A DNA stretch of 47,060 bases, taken from contig ONJJ01000025.1 in assembly GCA_900318115.1 (NCBI GenBank), positions 1 to 47,060 of the forward strand, read 5' to 3'. The position numbers and the translations under genes were made by a program. Below the pieces are notes generated by a model. That model had not been told where the DNA came from. It saw only the letters and a list, made by a program, of their open reading frames with translations, and did not search any database. Positions 6,415-15,782 of the stretch are shown here, piece after piece (within the stretch, counting starts at the first letter, position 1; each line of letters opens with the position of its first letter). The DNA is from an uncultured Prevotellaceae bacterium (GTDB lineage Bacteria > Bacteroidota > Bacteroidia > Bacteroidales > Bacteroidaceae).

Positions 6415-8490
6415 ATGGACGAACAAACAAATACGACCCCGCAAAGCGGCGGTCAGAACAGCAGCAACCGCAAGAACAAAATGCCGCGTTTCAACCTCAC
6501 GTGGCTGTACGTGGCCATTGCCATAGCGCTGGGTTATCTCTTCTTCGCCGGAGGTGACTCGGCTCAGTCGGGATCCTCGAAGAGCGTCACCTACACGGTC
6601 TTCCGCCAATATGTGGAGCAGGGCTACGCCAGCCGTATTGTTGCCAACAAGGACGAGGGCACCGTGCGCCTGTATGTGAAGCCGGAGCACATCCGCGATG
6701 TGTTCCAGCAAGGTGTGGAGCAGACGGGCAAGCAACCGTTTGTGCAGGCCGAATATGGTTCAGCTGAGCGGCTGGATGAGTTCATCAGCCAGCAGCAGGA
6801 ACTGGGTAACTTCAAGGGTGAGCTGAGCTACAAGCGTTCGGACGACACGTTGATGCAGTTGTTCTGGAATCTCTTCCCGTTGTTGCTGATTATCTTTGTC
6901 TGGATCCTGATCATGCGCCGGATGGGTTCGGGCGGCGGCATCGGCGGCATGGGAGGCATCTTCAACGTCGGCCGCTCGCGCGCGCAATTAGTAGAAAAAG
7001 GTAGTGAGAACGAGTCGAAGGTGACGTTCAAGGACGTTGCCGGACAAGCTTCTGCCAAGCAGGAAGTGCAGGAAATCGTGGAGTTCCTGAAGAACCCCAA
7101 GAAGTTCACCGACCTGGGTGGCAAGATACCCAAGGGCGCTCTGCTCGTAGGTCCTCCGGGAACGGGTAAGACGTTGTTGGCCAAGGCTGTAGCAGGCGAG
7201 GCCGACGTGCCTTTCTTCTCCATGAGCGGCTCGGATTTCGTAGAGATGTTCGTGGGCGTGGGAGCCAGCCGTGTGCGCGACCTCTTCCGCCAAGCAAAGG
7301 AGAAGGCTCCTTGCATCATCTTCATCGATGAGATCGACGCCGTGGGCCGAGCCCGTTCGCGCAATGCCATGATGGGCGGCAACGACGAGCGCGAGAGCAC
7401 GCTGAACCAGCTGCTGACGGAGATGGACGGCTTCGGCACCAACAGCGGTGTCATCATCATGGCAGCCACCAACCGTGCCGACATCCTGGACAAGGCCCTG
7501 CTGCGTGCCGGACGCTTCGACCGCCAGATCCATGTGGACCTGCCCGACCTGAGCGAGCGCAAGGCTGTGTTCAAGGTGCATCTGCGTCCCATCAAGGTGG
7601 ATTCTTCCCTGGATGTCGATCTGCTGGCACGCCAGACACCCGGCTTCAGCGGAGCCGATATCGCCAACGTCTGCAACGAGGCCGCGCTCATCGCTGCGCG
7701 CCACGGCAAGCAGGCGGTGACGAAGGAAGATTTCCTGGCTGCCGTAGATCGTATCGTGGGCGGACTGGAGAAGAAAACCAAGGTGATGACCGAGGAGGAG
7801 AAGCGAACCATAGCCCTCCACGAAGCCGGTCATGCCACCATCAGCTGGAACCTGCAGTACGCCAATCCGCTCATCAAGGTGACCATCGTCCCGCGCGGCA
7901 GAGCGCTGGGGGCTGCCTGGTATCTGCCCGAAGAACGTCAGATCACCACGCGCGAGCAGATGCTCGACGAGATGTGTGCCACCCTCGGCGGACGTGCTGC
8001 TGAGGAACTCTTCACGGGGCACATCAGCAGCGGGGCGATGAACGACCTGGAGCGAGTCACGAAGCAGGCCTACGGGATGATTGCCTACATGGGCATGAGC
8101 GACGTCCTGCCCAACCTGTGCTACTACAACAATGACGAATACTCCTGGCAGCGCCCCTACAGCGAAGCCACGGCAGAGCTCATCGACAAGGAAGTCAAGA
8201 AGATGATAGCCGAGCAGTACGAGCGTGCCAAGCGCCTGCTGCTGGAGAAGAAGGAAGGACACAACGCCCTCGCACAGTTGCTGGTGGAGCGCGAAGTGAT
8301 CTACGCGGATGACGTGGAGAAGATCTTCGGCAAGCGCCCCTGGACCAGCCGGACAGAGGAACTGCTGAATAGCCAGCCCGAAGAGGAAGAGACGGGTGAG
8401 GATGGCTCTGCGGATGCCGAAGGCACCGCCGACGGCGGAAACGCCGAAGATGCCAACTCCCAAGCAAATGCAGGCAGCTACGTAAAATGA
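6415..8490 (+). CDS. ftsH: ATP-dependent zinc metalloprotease FtsH
   Basis: FtsH is a hexameric inner-membrane AAA+ protease that extracts and degrades damaged or regulatory membrane and cytosolic proteins. The 691-residue product has two membrane segments (about 25-43 and 148-168) flanking a periplasmic domain, then GPPGTGKT at 246-253 (Walker A), [12 protein letters not shown] (Walker B), an arginine-finger region RAGRFDR, and the zinc-protease motif HEAGH at 469-473. The acidic, Ala/Gly-rich tail after about residue 650 is low-complexity. It lies 60 bases after rsfS and 16 bases before cdsA. Confidence 0.98.
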   Translation: MDEQTNTTPQSGGQNSSNRKNKMPRFNLTWLYVAIAIALGYLFFAGGDSAQSGSSKSVTYTVFRQYVEQGYASRIVANKDEGTVRLYVKPEHIRDVFQQGVEQTGKQPFVQAEYGSAERLDEFISQQQELGNFKGELSYKRSDDTLMQLFWNLFPLLLIIFVWILIMRRMGSGGGIGGMGGIFNVGRSRAQLVEKGSENESKVTFKDVAGQASAKQEVQEIVEFLKNPKKFTDLGGKIPKGALLVGPPGTGKTLLAKAVAGEADVPFFSMSGSDFVEMFVGVGASRVRDLFRQAKEKAPCIIFIDEIDAVGRARSRNAMMGGNDERESTLNQLLTEMDGFGTNSGVIIMAATNRADILDKALLRAGRFDRQIHVDLPDLSERKAVFKVHLRPIKVDSSLDVDLLARQTPGFSGADIANVCNEAALIAARHGKQAVTKEDFLAAVDRIVGGLEKKTKVMTEEEKRTIALHEAGHATISWNLQYANPLIKVTIVPRGRALGAAWYLPEERQITTREQMLDEMCATLGGRAAEELFTGHISSGAMNDLERVTKQAYGMIAYMGMSDVLPNLCYYNNDEYSWQRPYSEATAELIDKEVKKMIAEQYERAKRLLLEKKEGHNALAQLLVEREVIYADDVEKIFGKRPWTSRTEELLNSQPEEEETGEDGSADAEGTADGGNAEDANSQANAGSYVK

Positions 8491-8506
8491 CAAGAAGAAA
8501 GATTGA

Positions 8507-9391
8507 ATGAAAAACTTGATAGTCCGTGCCCTGACAGGGCTTGTCTTTGTTGCCGTGATGGTCGGCGGTATATTGTATTCTCCCTTGACCTGCGGAATGT
8601 TGTTCCTGCTGATTACCGTGCTGGCGACGTGGGAGTTCACGGGGCTGGTGAATGCTCGCGACGACGTTCAGGTCAACCGCTTCATCACCACCATGGCAGC
8701 CGCCTGCTTGTATCTGGGCTCCTTCGGCTATGCCGCAGGAATCGGAGGCCCCGTGTCTTTGTTCGTGCCTTGGCTGTTGAGCATGATCTATCTGCTTATC
8801 TCGGAACTCTATTTGGGGCGCGAGAACACGTTGAACAACTGGGCTTTCACGATGATGTCCCAGATTTATGTGGCATTGCCCTTCGCGCTGCTGCCCCTGC
8901 TGCTGTTCCCGCATGACCTGTCTCTCTTGTCCGCCGGGTCCTCGCGCGCGGGCGCGTTCCTTATTTTATGTATCTTCATCTTCCTTTGGTGTTCCGACAC
9001 GGGTGCCTACTGTTGCGGTTCGCTGCTGGGTCGCCACAAGCTCTTTCCGAGCGTCTCGCCCGGCAAGAGTTGGGAAGGCAGTATCGGTGGGGGCGTGCTG
9101 ACCGTGGCGGCATCGCAACTCATCGCGTGGCTGGGTCCTGCCGAAGCCGTCGGAGAATGTGGCCACGCCGTTTTCGGTCTCAGTCCTCTGCAGTGGGCAG
9201 GCTTCGCGCTCGTGGTCGTTGTCTTCGGCACTTGGGGCGACTTGGTCGAGAGTCTGCTGAAGCGCCGCCTCGGAATCAAGGACAGCGGAAACATCCTGCC
9301 CGGGCATGGCGGCATGCTCGACCGCTTCGACAGCAGTATGATAGCAATCCCTGCCGTGGTGGTCTATCTGTATGTGCTGGCAGCCTTGTAG
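8507..9391 (+). CDS. cdsA: Phosphatidate cytidylyltransferase
   Basis: CdsA converts phosphatidic acid and CTP to CDP-diacylglycerol, the precursor of the phospholipids, at the inner membrane. The 294-residue protein is mostly hydrophobic, with about eight membrane segments, and ends with the family signature LKRRLGIKDSGNILPGHGG followed by LDRFDS, which carries the metal- and substrate-binding residues. The stop codon at 9389-9391 lies within a four-unit 18-bp repeat whose first unit encodes the last residues VLAAL. Confidence 0.96.
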   Translation: MKNLIVRALTGLVFVAVMVGGILYSPLTCGMLFLLITVLATWEFTGLVNARDDVQVNRFITTMAAACLYLGSFGYAAGIGGPVSLFVPWLLSMIYLLISELYLGRENTLNNWAFTMMSQIYVALPFALLPLLLFPHDLSLLSAGSSRAGAFLILCIFIFLWCSDTGAYCCGSLLGRHKLFPSVSPGKSWEGSIGGGVLTVAASQLIAWLGPAEAVGECGHAVFGLSPLQWAGFALVVVVFGTWGDLVESLLKRRLGIKDSGNILPGHGGMLDRFDSSMIAIPAVVVYLYVLAAL

Positions 9392-9444
9392 TGCCGGTGG
9401 ACCTTGTTGTGCCGGCTGGCTTTATAGTGCCAGCAGACCTTTTA
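9374..9444 (+). repeat. 18-bp tandem repeat at the end of cdsA
   Basis: Three 18-base units at 9391-9408, 9409-9426 and 9427-9444 share GTGCCGGC.G.CCTTTTA. A 17-base fourth unit (9374-9390) forms the end of the cdsA coding sequence, so the array runs across the stop codon into the gap before the outer-membrane gene. Confidence 0.75.
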
Positions 9445-9529
9445 GTCCAAATAAACGTTAAATGCACACTCTTCCGTTAAACGAAAGAGGATGAGCAGCG
9501 TCTGATTGAATAAATCAGAAGAAGCAACA

Positions 9530-12493
9530 ATGAACAGACTCCTTACATTCCTTCTCGCGCTATGCCTCGCTATGGCCTCCAGCGCCCAGAAAGCAACCGT
9601 CGCCGGCACCGTCGTGGACAGCGACGGAGAGCCCTTGCCCGGTGCCACCGTGGTCGTTATGAAACTCGACAGCACCCAGGTGACCGGTCAGTCCACCAAA
9701 GAAGACGGCACTTTCAGCGTCAGCGGTTTCCAGGTCGGCGACTACCTGCTGCGTGTTTCGTATGTAGGCTACAAGACCTCGTGGCGCACGCTGAACCTGA
9801 CGAAGCAGAACCGCCGTGTGCTGCTGGGACAGATTGTGCTGCAGGACAATGCCCGGCTGTTGAAGGACGCCGTGGTCACCGCCCAAGCTGCACAGGTGGA
9901 AATGAAGGCCGACACCTTCGTCTATAACGCTGACGCCTTCCGTGTGCCCGCAGGCTCCAACTTCGAGGCTCTGCTGAAGAAGTTCCCCGGTGCCGAGATC
10001 ACCGAGGAAGGCACCATTAAGATCAATGGTAAGGAGGTCAAGAAGATCCTGGTCAACAAGAAAGAGTTCTTCGGCGGCGACACCCAGACGACCCTGAAGA
10101 ACCTGGAAGCCAGCATGGTCAGCCAGGTCAAGGCCTACGACCGCCAGAGCGACTACACCCGTGTCACGGGTATCGACGACGGCGAGGAGGAGACCGTGCT
10201 CGACCTCACCATCCGCAAGGGGATGGGCGAGGGATGGCGCCTGAACCTCGACGGCGGAATAGGCACCCATCGCCGCTACACCAGCAACCTTCGCCTGACG
10301 CGCTTCATGGACACGTGGCGCGTAGCCGTGTTCGGCAACGCCAACAATACCGGCGGTCAGGGCTGGGGTGGCTTTGGCGGCTGGGGCGGTGGCGGTCTGA
10401 CCGCCAGCAAGATGGCTGGTGGCGACTTCGCCTGGATGAACGGCAAGGGAGAGGACGAGGCCGGTTATTTTGAACTGGGCGGTAACGTCCGCTACAACCA
10501 CACCTCCACGGACAACCTCTCCCGCACAAACTCCCAGACCTTCATCACCTCCTCGGCTTCGCAGTTTGTCAACAGCATGAGCCAGAGCTACAGCAGCCGC
10601 TCGAACGTCAACGCCGACTTCCGCCTGGAGTGGCAGCCGGACACGATGACAAATATCCAGTTCCGTCCGAATTTCTCCTACAGCAAGGGCGACAACGAGG
10701 GCTACAGCAGCAGCGTCACCTTCAACAACGACCCCTATGCAGCCGGGATGGTGAATCCACTGACGGAGTACGACAGCTTTGCTGATCCGGACTCCATCCG
10801 CGTGAACGCCAATAACCGCCGCAACTATGGCGACAGCAAGAGCTACAACGTCAATGGATGGTTGCAGGTCAACAGACGTCTGGCCAAGCCCGGCCGCAAC
10901 GTCACTCTGGACCTCGGCGGAAACATCTCTGGCAGCGACGGTAACAGCTACAACCGCAGCCTCATTCACTACTACAAGAAATCTCCCGACCTGACCTTCA
11001 ACAACCAGCAGAACGCCAACCCGTCCGACAACTGGAACTACCGTGTCCGCCTGTCCTACTCGGAGCCGATCTTCAAGGGCGCCAACCTGCAGTTCAGCTA
11101 TCAGTTCCAGCGCCGCTACTCTGACAGCGACCGCGCTCTCTTCACCAATGTGCTGGATGCCCTGTCCACGAACTTTGCCGGAATGACGGACGAGGTCATC
11201 TCTTCGCAGCTCTACGCCGGCTTCCTCAATGGCGTGGACTCGCTGCAACTGAAGCAGGACTTCTACAACTCGCAGTACGCCAAATACAACGAATACAACC
11301 ACGATGCCAGCGTCATGCTTCGCTATCAGTTGGGTGACTTCCGCCTGAATGCGGGAGTGAGTCTGCAGCCACAGCGCACACACATGATCTACCAGAAGAA
11401 TGCACAGGACTTCGACATCACGCGCAACGTCTTCAACTGGGCACCACGCGTGGACCTGCGCTGGAAGATTTCCAATACCAGCCAGTGGCGCTTGCGCTAC
11501 AATGGCCGCATGAGCCAGCCCTCGATGACCAACTTGCTCGACGTCGAGGACACCAGCGACCCGCTGAACCGCTCGCTGGGTAACCCTGGCCTGAAACCTT
11601 CGTGGACCAACAACTTCAACACCTGGTACAACGACTACCTGCCAGACAAGCAGATGGGATGGAACGTCAGCGGAGGCTTCTCGCAGACGAACAACAGCAT
11701 CAGCACCGCCGTGACCTATGACACGACGACGGGTGTCCGCACCTCGCGTCCGGAGAACATCAACGGCAACTGGAACGCCTGGTTCTGGGGAGGCTTCAAC
11801 ACCGCACTCGGTCCCAAGAAGTACTGGAACCTCTCGAACAACATCAATGTAAACTACAGCAACAGCGTTAGCTATATGCAGGAGACGGGTAGTATGCAGT
11901 CCGTGAAGGCTACCACCAAGAGCCTGAACCTCGGCTACAATCCCCGCCTGAACTTCCGCTACGACTGGGGCGAGACGGGCTACGGCATCGACCTCGGCGT
12001 CAATGGTGGTGTGAACTACCGCTGGGCGCGCAACGACATCCAGAGCAACGCCAATCTCGACACCTGGAATTACAACTACGGCGGCAACATCCAGTTCACC
12101 ATGGCCTGGGGCATGACCTTCAGCACCGACATCAGCGAGCAGGCACGTCGCGGCTACGCCGACGAGAGTATGAATACCAACGAACTCATCTGGAACATCC
12201 AGCTGCAGCAGAGCTTTCTCCGCCAGAAGAACCTCATCCTCACCGCGGAATGGTACGACATCCTGGGCCAGCGCTCTAACATCAGCCGCGTCATCAGCGC
12301 CACACAGCGCAGCGACTCCTGGTCCAATGCCATCTACAGCTATGGTATGCTTCGCCTGACCTACAACTTCAGCCTGATGGGCAGCAAGGAAGCCCGCTCT
12401 GAGTTCGGCCCCTTCGGTGGCTTCGACGGCCCTGGTGGTGGCGGCAACCGCGGTGGAGGCGGTGGCGGCTTCGGTGGTCCGGGCAGACGTTGA
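9530..12493 (+). CDS. Large outer-membrane beta-barrel protein with carboxypeptidase-regulatory-like domain
   Basis: The 987-residue product starts at ATG 9530 with a signal peptide (MNRLLTFLLALCLAMASSAQ); the frame is also open upstream from a TTG at 9506, which would spoil the signal. Residues about 22-110 match the CarboxypepD_reg-like fold (VVDSDGEPLPGATVVV...GYLLRVSYVGYK pattern), then comes a plug-like segment (FEALLKKFPGAEITEEG, INGKEVKKILVNKKEFFGG), and the remainder is a long barrel rich in Tyr, Asn, Arg and Trp of the OMP_b-brl_3 (PF14905) type. These are TonB-receptor relatives with unknown cargo. Two Gly-rich stretches stand out: one near residues 275-300 and the last 28 residues, almost only Gly, Pro, Arg and Phe. 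The absence of a SusD partner next to it argues against a glycan uptake pair. Confidence 0.88.
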   Translation: MNRLLTFLLALCLAMASSAQKATVAGTVVDSDGEPLPGATVVVMKLDSTQVTGQSTKEDGTFSVSGFQVGDYLLRVSYVGYKTSWRTLNLTKQNRRVLLGQIVLQDNARLLKDAVVTAQAAQVEMKADTFVYNADAFRVPAGSNFEALLKKFPGAEITEEGTIKINGKEVKKILVNKKEFFGGDTQTTLKNLEASMVSQVKAYDRQSDYTRVTGIDDGEEETVLDLTIRKGMGEGWRLNLDGGIGTHRRYTSNLRLTRFMDTWRVAVFGNANNTGGQGWGGFGGWGGGGLTASKMAGGDFAWMNGKGEDEAGYFELGGNVRYNHTSTDNLSRTNSQTFITSSASQFVNSMSQSYSSRSNVNADFRLEWQPDTMTNIQFRPNFSYSKGDNEGYSSSVTFNNDPYAAGMVNPLTEYDSFADPDSIRVNANNRRNYGDSKSYNVNGWLQVNRRLAKPGRNVTLDLGGNISGSDGNSYNRSLIHYYKKSPDLTFNNQQNANPSDNWNYRVRLSYSEPIFKGANLQFSYQFQRRYSDSDRALFTNVLDALSTNFAGMTDEVISSQLYAGFLNGVDSLQLKQDFYNSQYAKYNEYNHDASVMLRYQLGDFRLNAGVSLQPQRTHMIYQKNAQDFDITRNVFNWAPRVDLRWKISNTSQWRLRYNGRMSQPSMTNLLDVEDTSDPLNRSLGNPGLKPSWTNNFNTWYNDYLPDKQMGWNVSGGFSQTNNSISTAVTYDTTTGVRTSRPENINGNWNAWFWGGFNTALGPKKYWNLSNNINVNYSNSVSYMQETGSMQSVKATTKSLNLGYNPRLNFRYDWGETGYGIDLGVNGGVNYRWARNDIQSNANLDTWNYNYGGNIQFTMAWGMTFSTDISEQARRGYADESMNTNELIWNIQLQQSFLRQKNLILTAEWYDILGQRSNISRVISATQRSDSWSNAIYSYGMLRLTYNFSLMGSKEARSEFGPFGGFDGPGGGGNRGGGGGGFGGPGRR

Positions 12494-12495
12494 TT

Positions 12496-12948
12496 CTACC
12501 TCTTTTTCTGAAAGAACTCCCTCATCAGGGCGGCACACTCGGCTTCGAGTACGCCGCCCTGAATCGTTGTCCGCGGGTGCAGGGCCTCGGGTGCGAAGCG
12601 CCGGAACCCTCGCTTGGGGTCCTCGGCACCATAGACCACTCGCGCCAGCTGTGCCCATCCGATGGCTCCGGCGCACATGACACAAGGTTCCACGGTCACG
12701 TACAGCGTGCACTCCGTCAGATACTTTCCGCCGAGGTAGCTGGCGGCGGAGGTGATGGCCTGCATCTCGGCGTGCGCCGTGACGTCTGTCAGTCGTTCCG
12801 TGAGGTTGTGGCCGTGGGCGATGACCTGTCCTCTGCAGACCACCACGGCTCCGATGGGAATCTCGTCTTCGGCAAAGGCGGCACGGGCGTCGGCCAGTGC
12901 CTGTCGCATAAATTGTTCGTCCTGTTGAAGCTGCGTTTTTTCCTCCAT
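12496..12948 (-). CDS. tadA: tRNA-specific adenosine deaminase
   Basis: TadA deaminates A34 to inosine in the anticodon of tRNA-Arg(ACG), allowing it to read CGN codons. The 150-residue product has the two zinc-site motifs of the cytidine-deaminase fold, HAEMQAI (about 72-78, catalytic Glu) and PCVMCAGAI (about 102-110), and the typical N-terminal FMRQALADARAA. Its length fits TadA; a guanine or cytosine deaminase paralogue cannot be excluded by sequence reading alone. The gene converges with the outer-membrane gene, two bases apart, and diverges from parA. Confidence 0.9.
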   Translation of the reverse strand: MEEKTQLQQDEQFMRQALADARAAFAEDEIPIGAVVVCRGQVIAHGHNLTERLTDVTAHAEMQAITSAASYLGGKYLTECTLYVTVEPCVMCAGAIGWAQLARVVYGAEDPKRGFRRFAPEALHPRTTIQGGVLEAECAALMREFFQKKR

Positions 12949-13049
12949 AGGATTGAATTTTGAACGGATTAGTGCGCGAAGATAGCAAGAAATTGGCGTA
13001 AATAAGCATAAAAAGGCTTAAAAGTGCATTTTTCTCGCTGAAAATCGTT

Positions 13050-13057
13050 ATCTTTGC
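13050..13057 (+). promoter_or_regulatory. -7 element of the parA operon
   Basis: TATCTTTG followed by GCGCC, 21 bases before the parA ATG. The -33 region is T-rich without an exact TTTG. Confidence 0.65.
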
Positions 13058-13077
13058 GCCTTACTTAGGTATAGACT

Positions 13078-13845
13078 ATGGGTAAAATAATTGCTTTAGC
13101 CAATCAAAAAGGCGGTGTGGGCAAGACAACGACGTCGATGAACCTGGCCGCCTCGCTCGCCACGCTGGAGAAGCGTGTGTTGCTTATCGACGCCGATCCG
13201 CAGGCCAACGCCTCCAGCGGTCTGGGCATCGATGTGAAGGAGGTCGAGTCCTCCATCTACGACTGCCTTATCAATCAGGTGGACGCTCGTGAGTCCATCT
13301 ACGAGTCGGATATTCCACACCTCGATATCATTCCCAGCCACATCGACCTCGTGGGTGCGGAAATCGAGATGCTGAACCTGAAGAACCGCGAGCAGGTGAT
13401 GCGCAAGCTGCTGCGTCCTCTGCTCTCGGACTACGACTATATCCTCATCGACTGCTCGCCCTCGCTGGGTCTTATTACCGTCAATGCGCTGACCGCAGCG
13501 GACTCCGTGATTATCCCTGTCCAGTGTGAGTATTTCGCGCTCGAAGGAATCTCCAAGTTGCTGAATACCATTAAGATTATCAAGCAGAAACTGAATCCGG
13601 CACTCGCCATCGAAGGTTTCCTGCTGACGATGTACGACTCCCGTCTGCGTCTGGCCAATCAGATCAAGGACGAGGTGCAGCGCCACTTCCAGGAACTGGT
13701 CTTCAAGACGGTCATCAACCGCAACGTCAAGCTCTCCGAAGCTCCCAGCCACGGCCTCCCCGCCATCCTCTACGATGCGGACAGCATGGGCGCGCGCAAC
13801 CACCTTCAGCTGGCGCAGGAGATCATCGACAAAGAGAAGGCCTGA
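13078..13845 (+). CDS. parA: Chromosome partitioning ATPase ParA (Soj)
   Basis: ParA is a Walker-type ATPase that binds DNA non-specifically as an ATP dimer and moves ParB-parS complexes apart. The 255-residue protein opens with the deviant Walker A KGGVGKTT (about 11-18) in the setting MGKIIALANQKGGVGKTTT, and contains DADPQANASSG and the Walker B-like YDYILIDCSPSLG. The short N-terminus, without a helix-turn-helix, marks the chromosomal rather than plasmid type. It leads the group parA-parB-DUF5683-mltD-RSH typical of Bacteroidales. The 210-base gap to parB is unusually long. Confidence 0.96.
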   Translation: MGKIIALANQKGGVGKTTTSMNLAASLATLEKRVLLIDADPQANASSGLGIDVKEVESSIYDCLINQVDARESIYESDIPHLDIIPSHIDLVGAEIEMLNLKNREQVMRKLLRPLLSDYDYILIDCSPSLGLITVNALTAADSVIIPVQCEYFALEGISKLLNTIKIIKQKLNPALAIEGFLLTMYDSRLRLANQIKDEVQRHFQELVFKTVINRNVKLSEAPSHGLPAILYDADSMGARNHLQLAQEIIDKEKA

Positions 13846-13848
13846 CGG

Positions 13849-14049
13849 CTGCAAGCTGAGTTGCGGCATTGCCGCAGCCTAAGCACTGCAAGCTCCCACA
13901 AATGGAGCGCCCTTCAGGAAGCAACTCCCTGCAAACGGCAAGTCCTCTCGGGGAGTAAGCTCCAATGCAGGCAGTCTTCACGGCCAACGGCCTTACTCCT
14001 TACATATTGAATATTAATCATTAAAAATAAACCACGGCCAACGGCCGTG
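13849..14049 (+). repeat. Palindrome-rich spacer between parA and parB
   Basis: The gap holds TGCGGC-ATT-GCCGCA (13862-13876), CACGGCC-AAC-GGCCGTG (14033-14049, ending seven bases before the parB ATG), a 14-base direct repeat CACGGCCAACGGCC (13979-13992 and 14033-14046), and CTGCAAGCT twice (13849-13857, 13886-13894). These could form hairpins in the parAB mRNA or be protein-binding sites. They do not match the known parS consensus GTTTCACGTGAAAC. Confidence 0.7.
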
Positions 14050-14055
14050 CTCAGA

Positions 14056-14949
14056 ATGGCACCACATAAGAAATTTCCCGCTCTCGGTCGCGGCCTCGAT
14101 GCCCTGATCCAGACGGACAACGTACAGACGGAGGGCTCTTCCTCGATGAATGAAATCGCCGTGGCTCAGATTCATCCGAATCCCAACCAACCCCGCCACG
14201 AGTTCGACCCCGAAGCACTGCAGGAGTTGGCAGACAGCATCCGCGAAATAGGCATCATCCAGCCTATCACACTTCGTCAGATGGAGGACGGCACCTACGA
14301 GATCATCGCTGGCGAGCGCCGCTGGCGCGCCTCGCAGATGGCCGGTCTGGAAACCATTCCCGCCTACATCCGCACGGCGGACGACGAGAACGTCATGGAG
14401 ATGGCGCTCATCGAGAACATCCAGCGTCAGGACCTCAACGCCCTGGAGATTGCCTTGGCCTACCAGCACCTGCTGGAGCAGTACGAGCTCACGCAGGACC
14501 GACTGTCGGAGCGCGTGGGCAAGAAGCGTGCTACCATCACCAACTACCTGCGCCTGCTGAAGCTGCCCGCCACCATTCAGATGGCGCTGCAGAACCGCGA
14601 GATCGAGATGGGCCATGCCCGTGCACTCCTGTCGCTGGACAACCCCACGCTGCAGCTGAAGGTCTTCGCCGAAGTCAAGCGCGACCACCTCAGCGTACGC
14701 AAGGTCGAGGAGATGGTCAAGCGGCTGACGGAGGGCGAGACCCTGAACGTCGGCGGCCAGAAGTTGCGTCCTCGCAAGGCGCAACTGAGCCACGAGTACA
14801 GTGCGCTGCGCGACAGCCTTTCGGAGTGTTTCCAAACGCGTGTGCAGTTCACCTGCTCGGACAAGGGAAAGGGCAAAATAACCATCCCCTTCTCCAGCGA
14901 GGCTGACTTGGAACGCATCGTGGAATTGTTGGACCGGCTGAAACACTGA
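14056..14949 (+). CDS. parB: Chromosome partitioning protein ParB (Spo0J)
   Basis: ParB is a CTP-dependent clamp that loads at parS sites and spreads to form the partition complex. The 297-residue protein from ATG 14056 (a GTG at 14047 lies inside a palindrome) begins with the typical KKFPALGRGLDALI. Then come the CTPase/ParB-N motifs VAQIHPNPNQPR, the GERRWRAS box and ENIQRQDLNALE, followed by the helix-turn-helix (LSERVGKKRATITNYLRLLKLP) and a C-terminal dimer domain. It is followed after eight bases by the DUF5683 gene. Confidence 0.96.
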   Translation: MAPHKKFPALGRGLDALIQTDNVQTEGSSSMNEIAVAQIHPNPNQPRHEFDPEALQELADSIREIGIIQPITLRQMEDGTYEIIAGERRWRASQMAGLETIPAYIRTADDENVMEMALIENIQRQDLNALEIALAYQHLLEQYELTQDRLSERVGKKRATITNYLRLLKLPATIQMALQNREIEMGHARALLSLDNPTLQLKVFAEVKRDHLSVRKVEEMVKRLTEGETLNVGGQKLRPRKAQLSHEYSALRDSLSECFQTRVQFTCSDKGKGKITIPFSSEADLERIVELLDRLKH

Positions 14950-14957
14950 GGGATCGC

Positions 14958-15770
14958 ATGACGCAGGGCAGAACAGCAACAATCGTCTTCTTCCTCCTGA
15001 TGTTCATTCTGCTGCCAGCGGGCGGCAGGGCGCAGGAGGAAAGGGACACCGTTGATGTGCCTGGGAACGCTCCTGTACTGCCGGCAATCCCTGAAACACA
15101 GGGACGTCCTGATACCCAAGTGATTCCTGAAACGTCAGAAACACCGGTGGCCTCAGCAACCCCGGATTTCCCGGATAGCCTCTCCCTGCAGGAGCAAGTG
15201 GACTCCCTGACGCTTCGTGCTCAGGAACTGCTGCGCAAGCGCAACAACTTCAAACCCGAACCCAAGCGTGCGCTGTGGCTGTCGCTCGTCTTCCCTGGTG
15301 CTGGTCAGATCTACAACCGTAAGTACTGGAAGCTGCCCATCGTTTACGGAGGATTCCTTGGCTGCTACTACGCACTGTCGTGGAACAACCAGATGCTGCG
15401 TGACTACTCCCAGGCCTATCTGGACATCATGGACGATGACCCCAACACGAAGTCCTACGAGAAGATGCTCCCGCTGAACTACAGCATCGCGGGTCGAGAA
15501 GCGCGGTTCCAGGAAATCTTCAAGAACAAGAAGAACTACTATCGCAAGTACCGCGATATGAGTATCTTGGCGTTCGCTGTCGTCTATGCCATTGCGGTCA
15601 TCGACGCCTATGTCGATGCTGAACTATCGACCTTCGACATCAGCCCCGACCTCTCGCTGGAGTGGGCGCCGGCTATCGTCACCACTAATCCTGCGCGCTG
15701 TGGCGCGCAGCCCGTAGCCCACCCCAGCTCCGATCGGGGCTTCGGCGTGGCTCTGCGGCTTAACTTCTAA
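14958..15770 (+). CDS. DUF5683 membrane protein with signal peptide
   Basis: The 270-residue protein starts with a signal sequence (TATIVFFLLMFILLPAGGRAQ), continues with a Pro/Thr-rich low-complexity stretch (about 30-75), and then the conserved DUF5683 block: KRALWLSLVFPGAGQIYNRK, YWKLPIVYGGFLGCYYAL and a later helix LAFAVVYAIAVIDAYVDAEL. The function is unknown. In Bacteroidetes this family almost always lies between parB and a lytic transglycosylase, as here, which suggests an envelope role tied to growth or division. The C-terminus (GFGVALRLNF) looks like an outer-membrane strand. Confidence 0.88.
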   Translation: MTQGRTATIVFFLLMFILLPAGGRAQEERDTVDVPGNAPVLPAIPETQGRPDTQVIPETSETPVASATPDFPDSLSLQEQVDSLTLRAQELLRKRNNFKPEPKRALWLSLVFPGAGQIYNRKYWKLPIVYGGFLGCYYALSWNNQMLRDYSQAYLDIMDDDPNTKSYEKMLPLNYSIAGREARFQEIFKNKKNYYRKYRDMSILAFAVVYAIAVIDAYVDAELSTFDISPDLSLEWAPAIVTTNPARCGAQPVAHPSSDRGFGVALRLNF

Positions 15771-15782
15771 AAAACAAAGATT

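Noticed and set aside
9560-13009. A very long open frame on the minus strand opposite the outer-membrane gene
   Set aside because: It mirrors the third codon position of a GC-rich gene, has biased low-complexity composition, matches no family, and runs through tadA, which is real on the same strand in another frame.
13846-14055. Canonical parS site
   Set aside because: No GTTTCACGTGAAAC-like sequence was found in the parA-parB gap; the palindromes there have a different sequence. Single CACGTG hexamers elsewhere lack the flanking bases.
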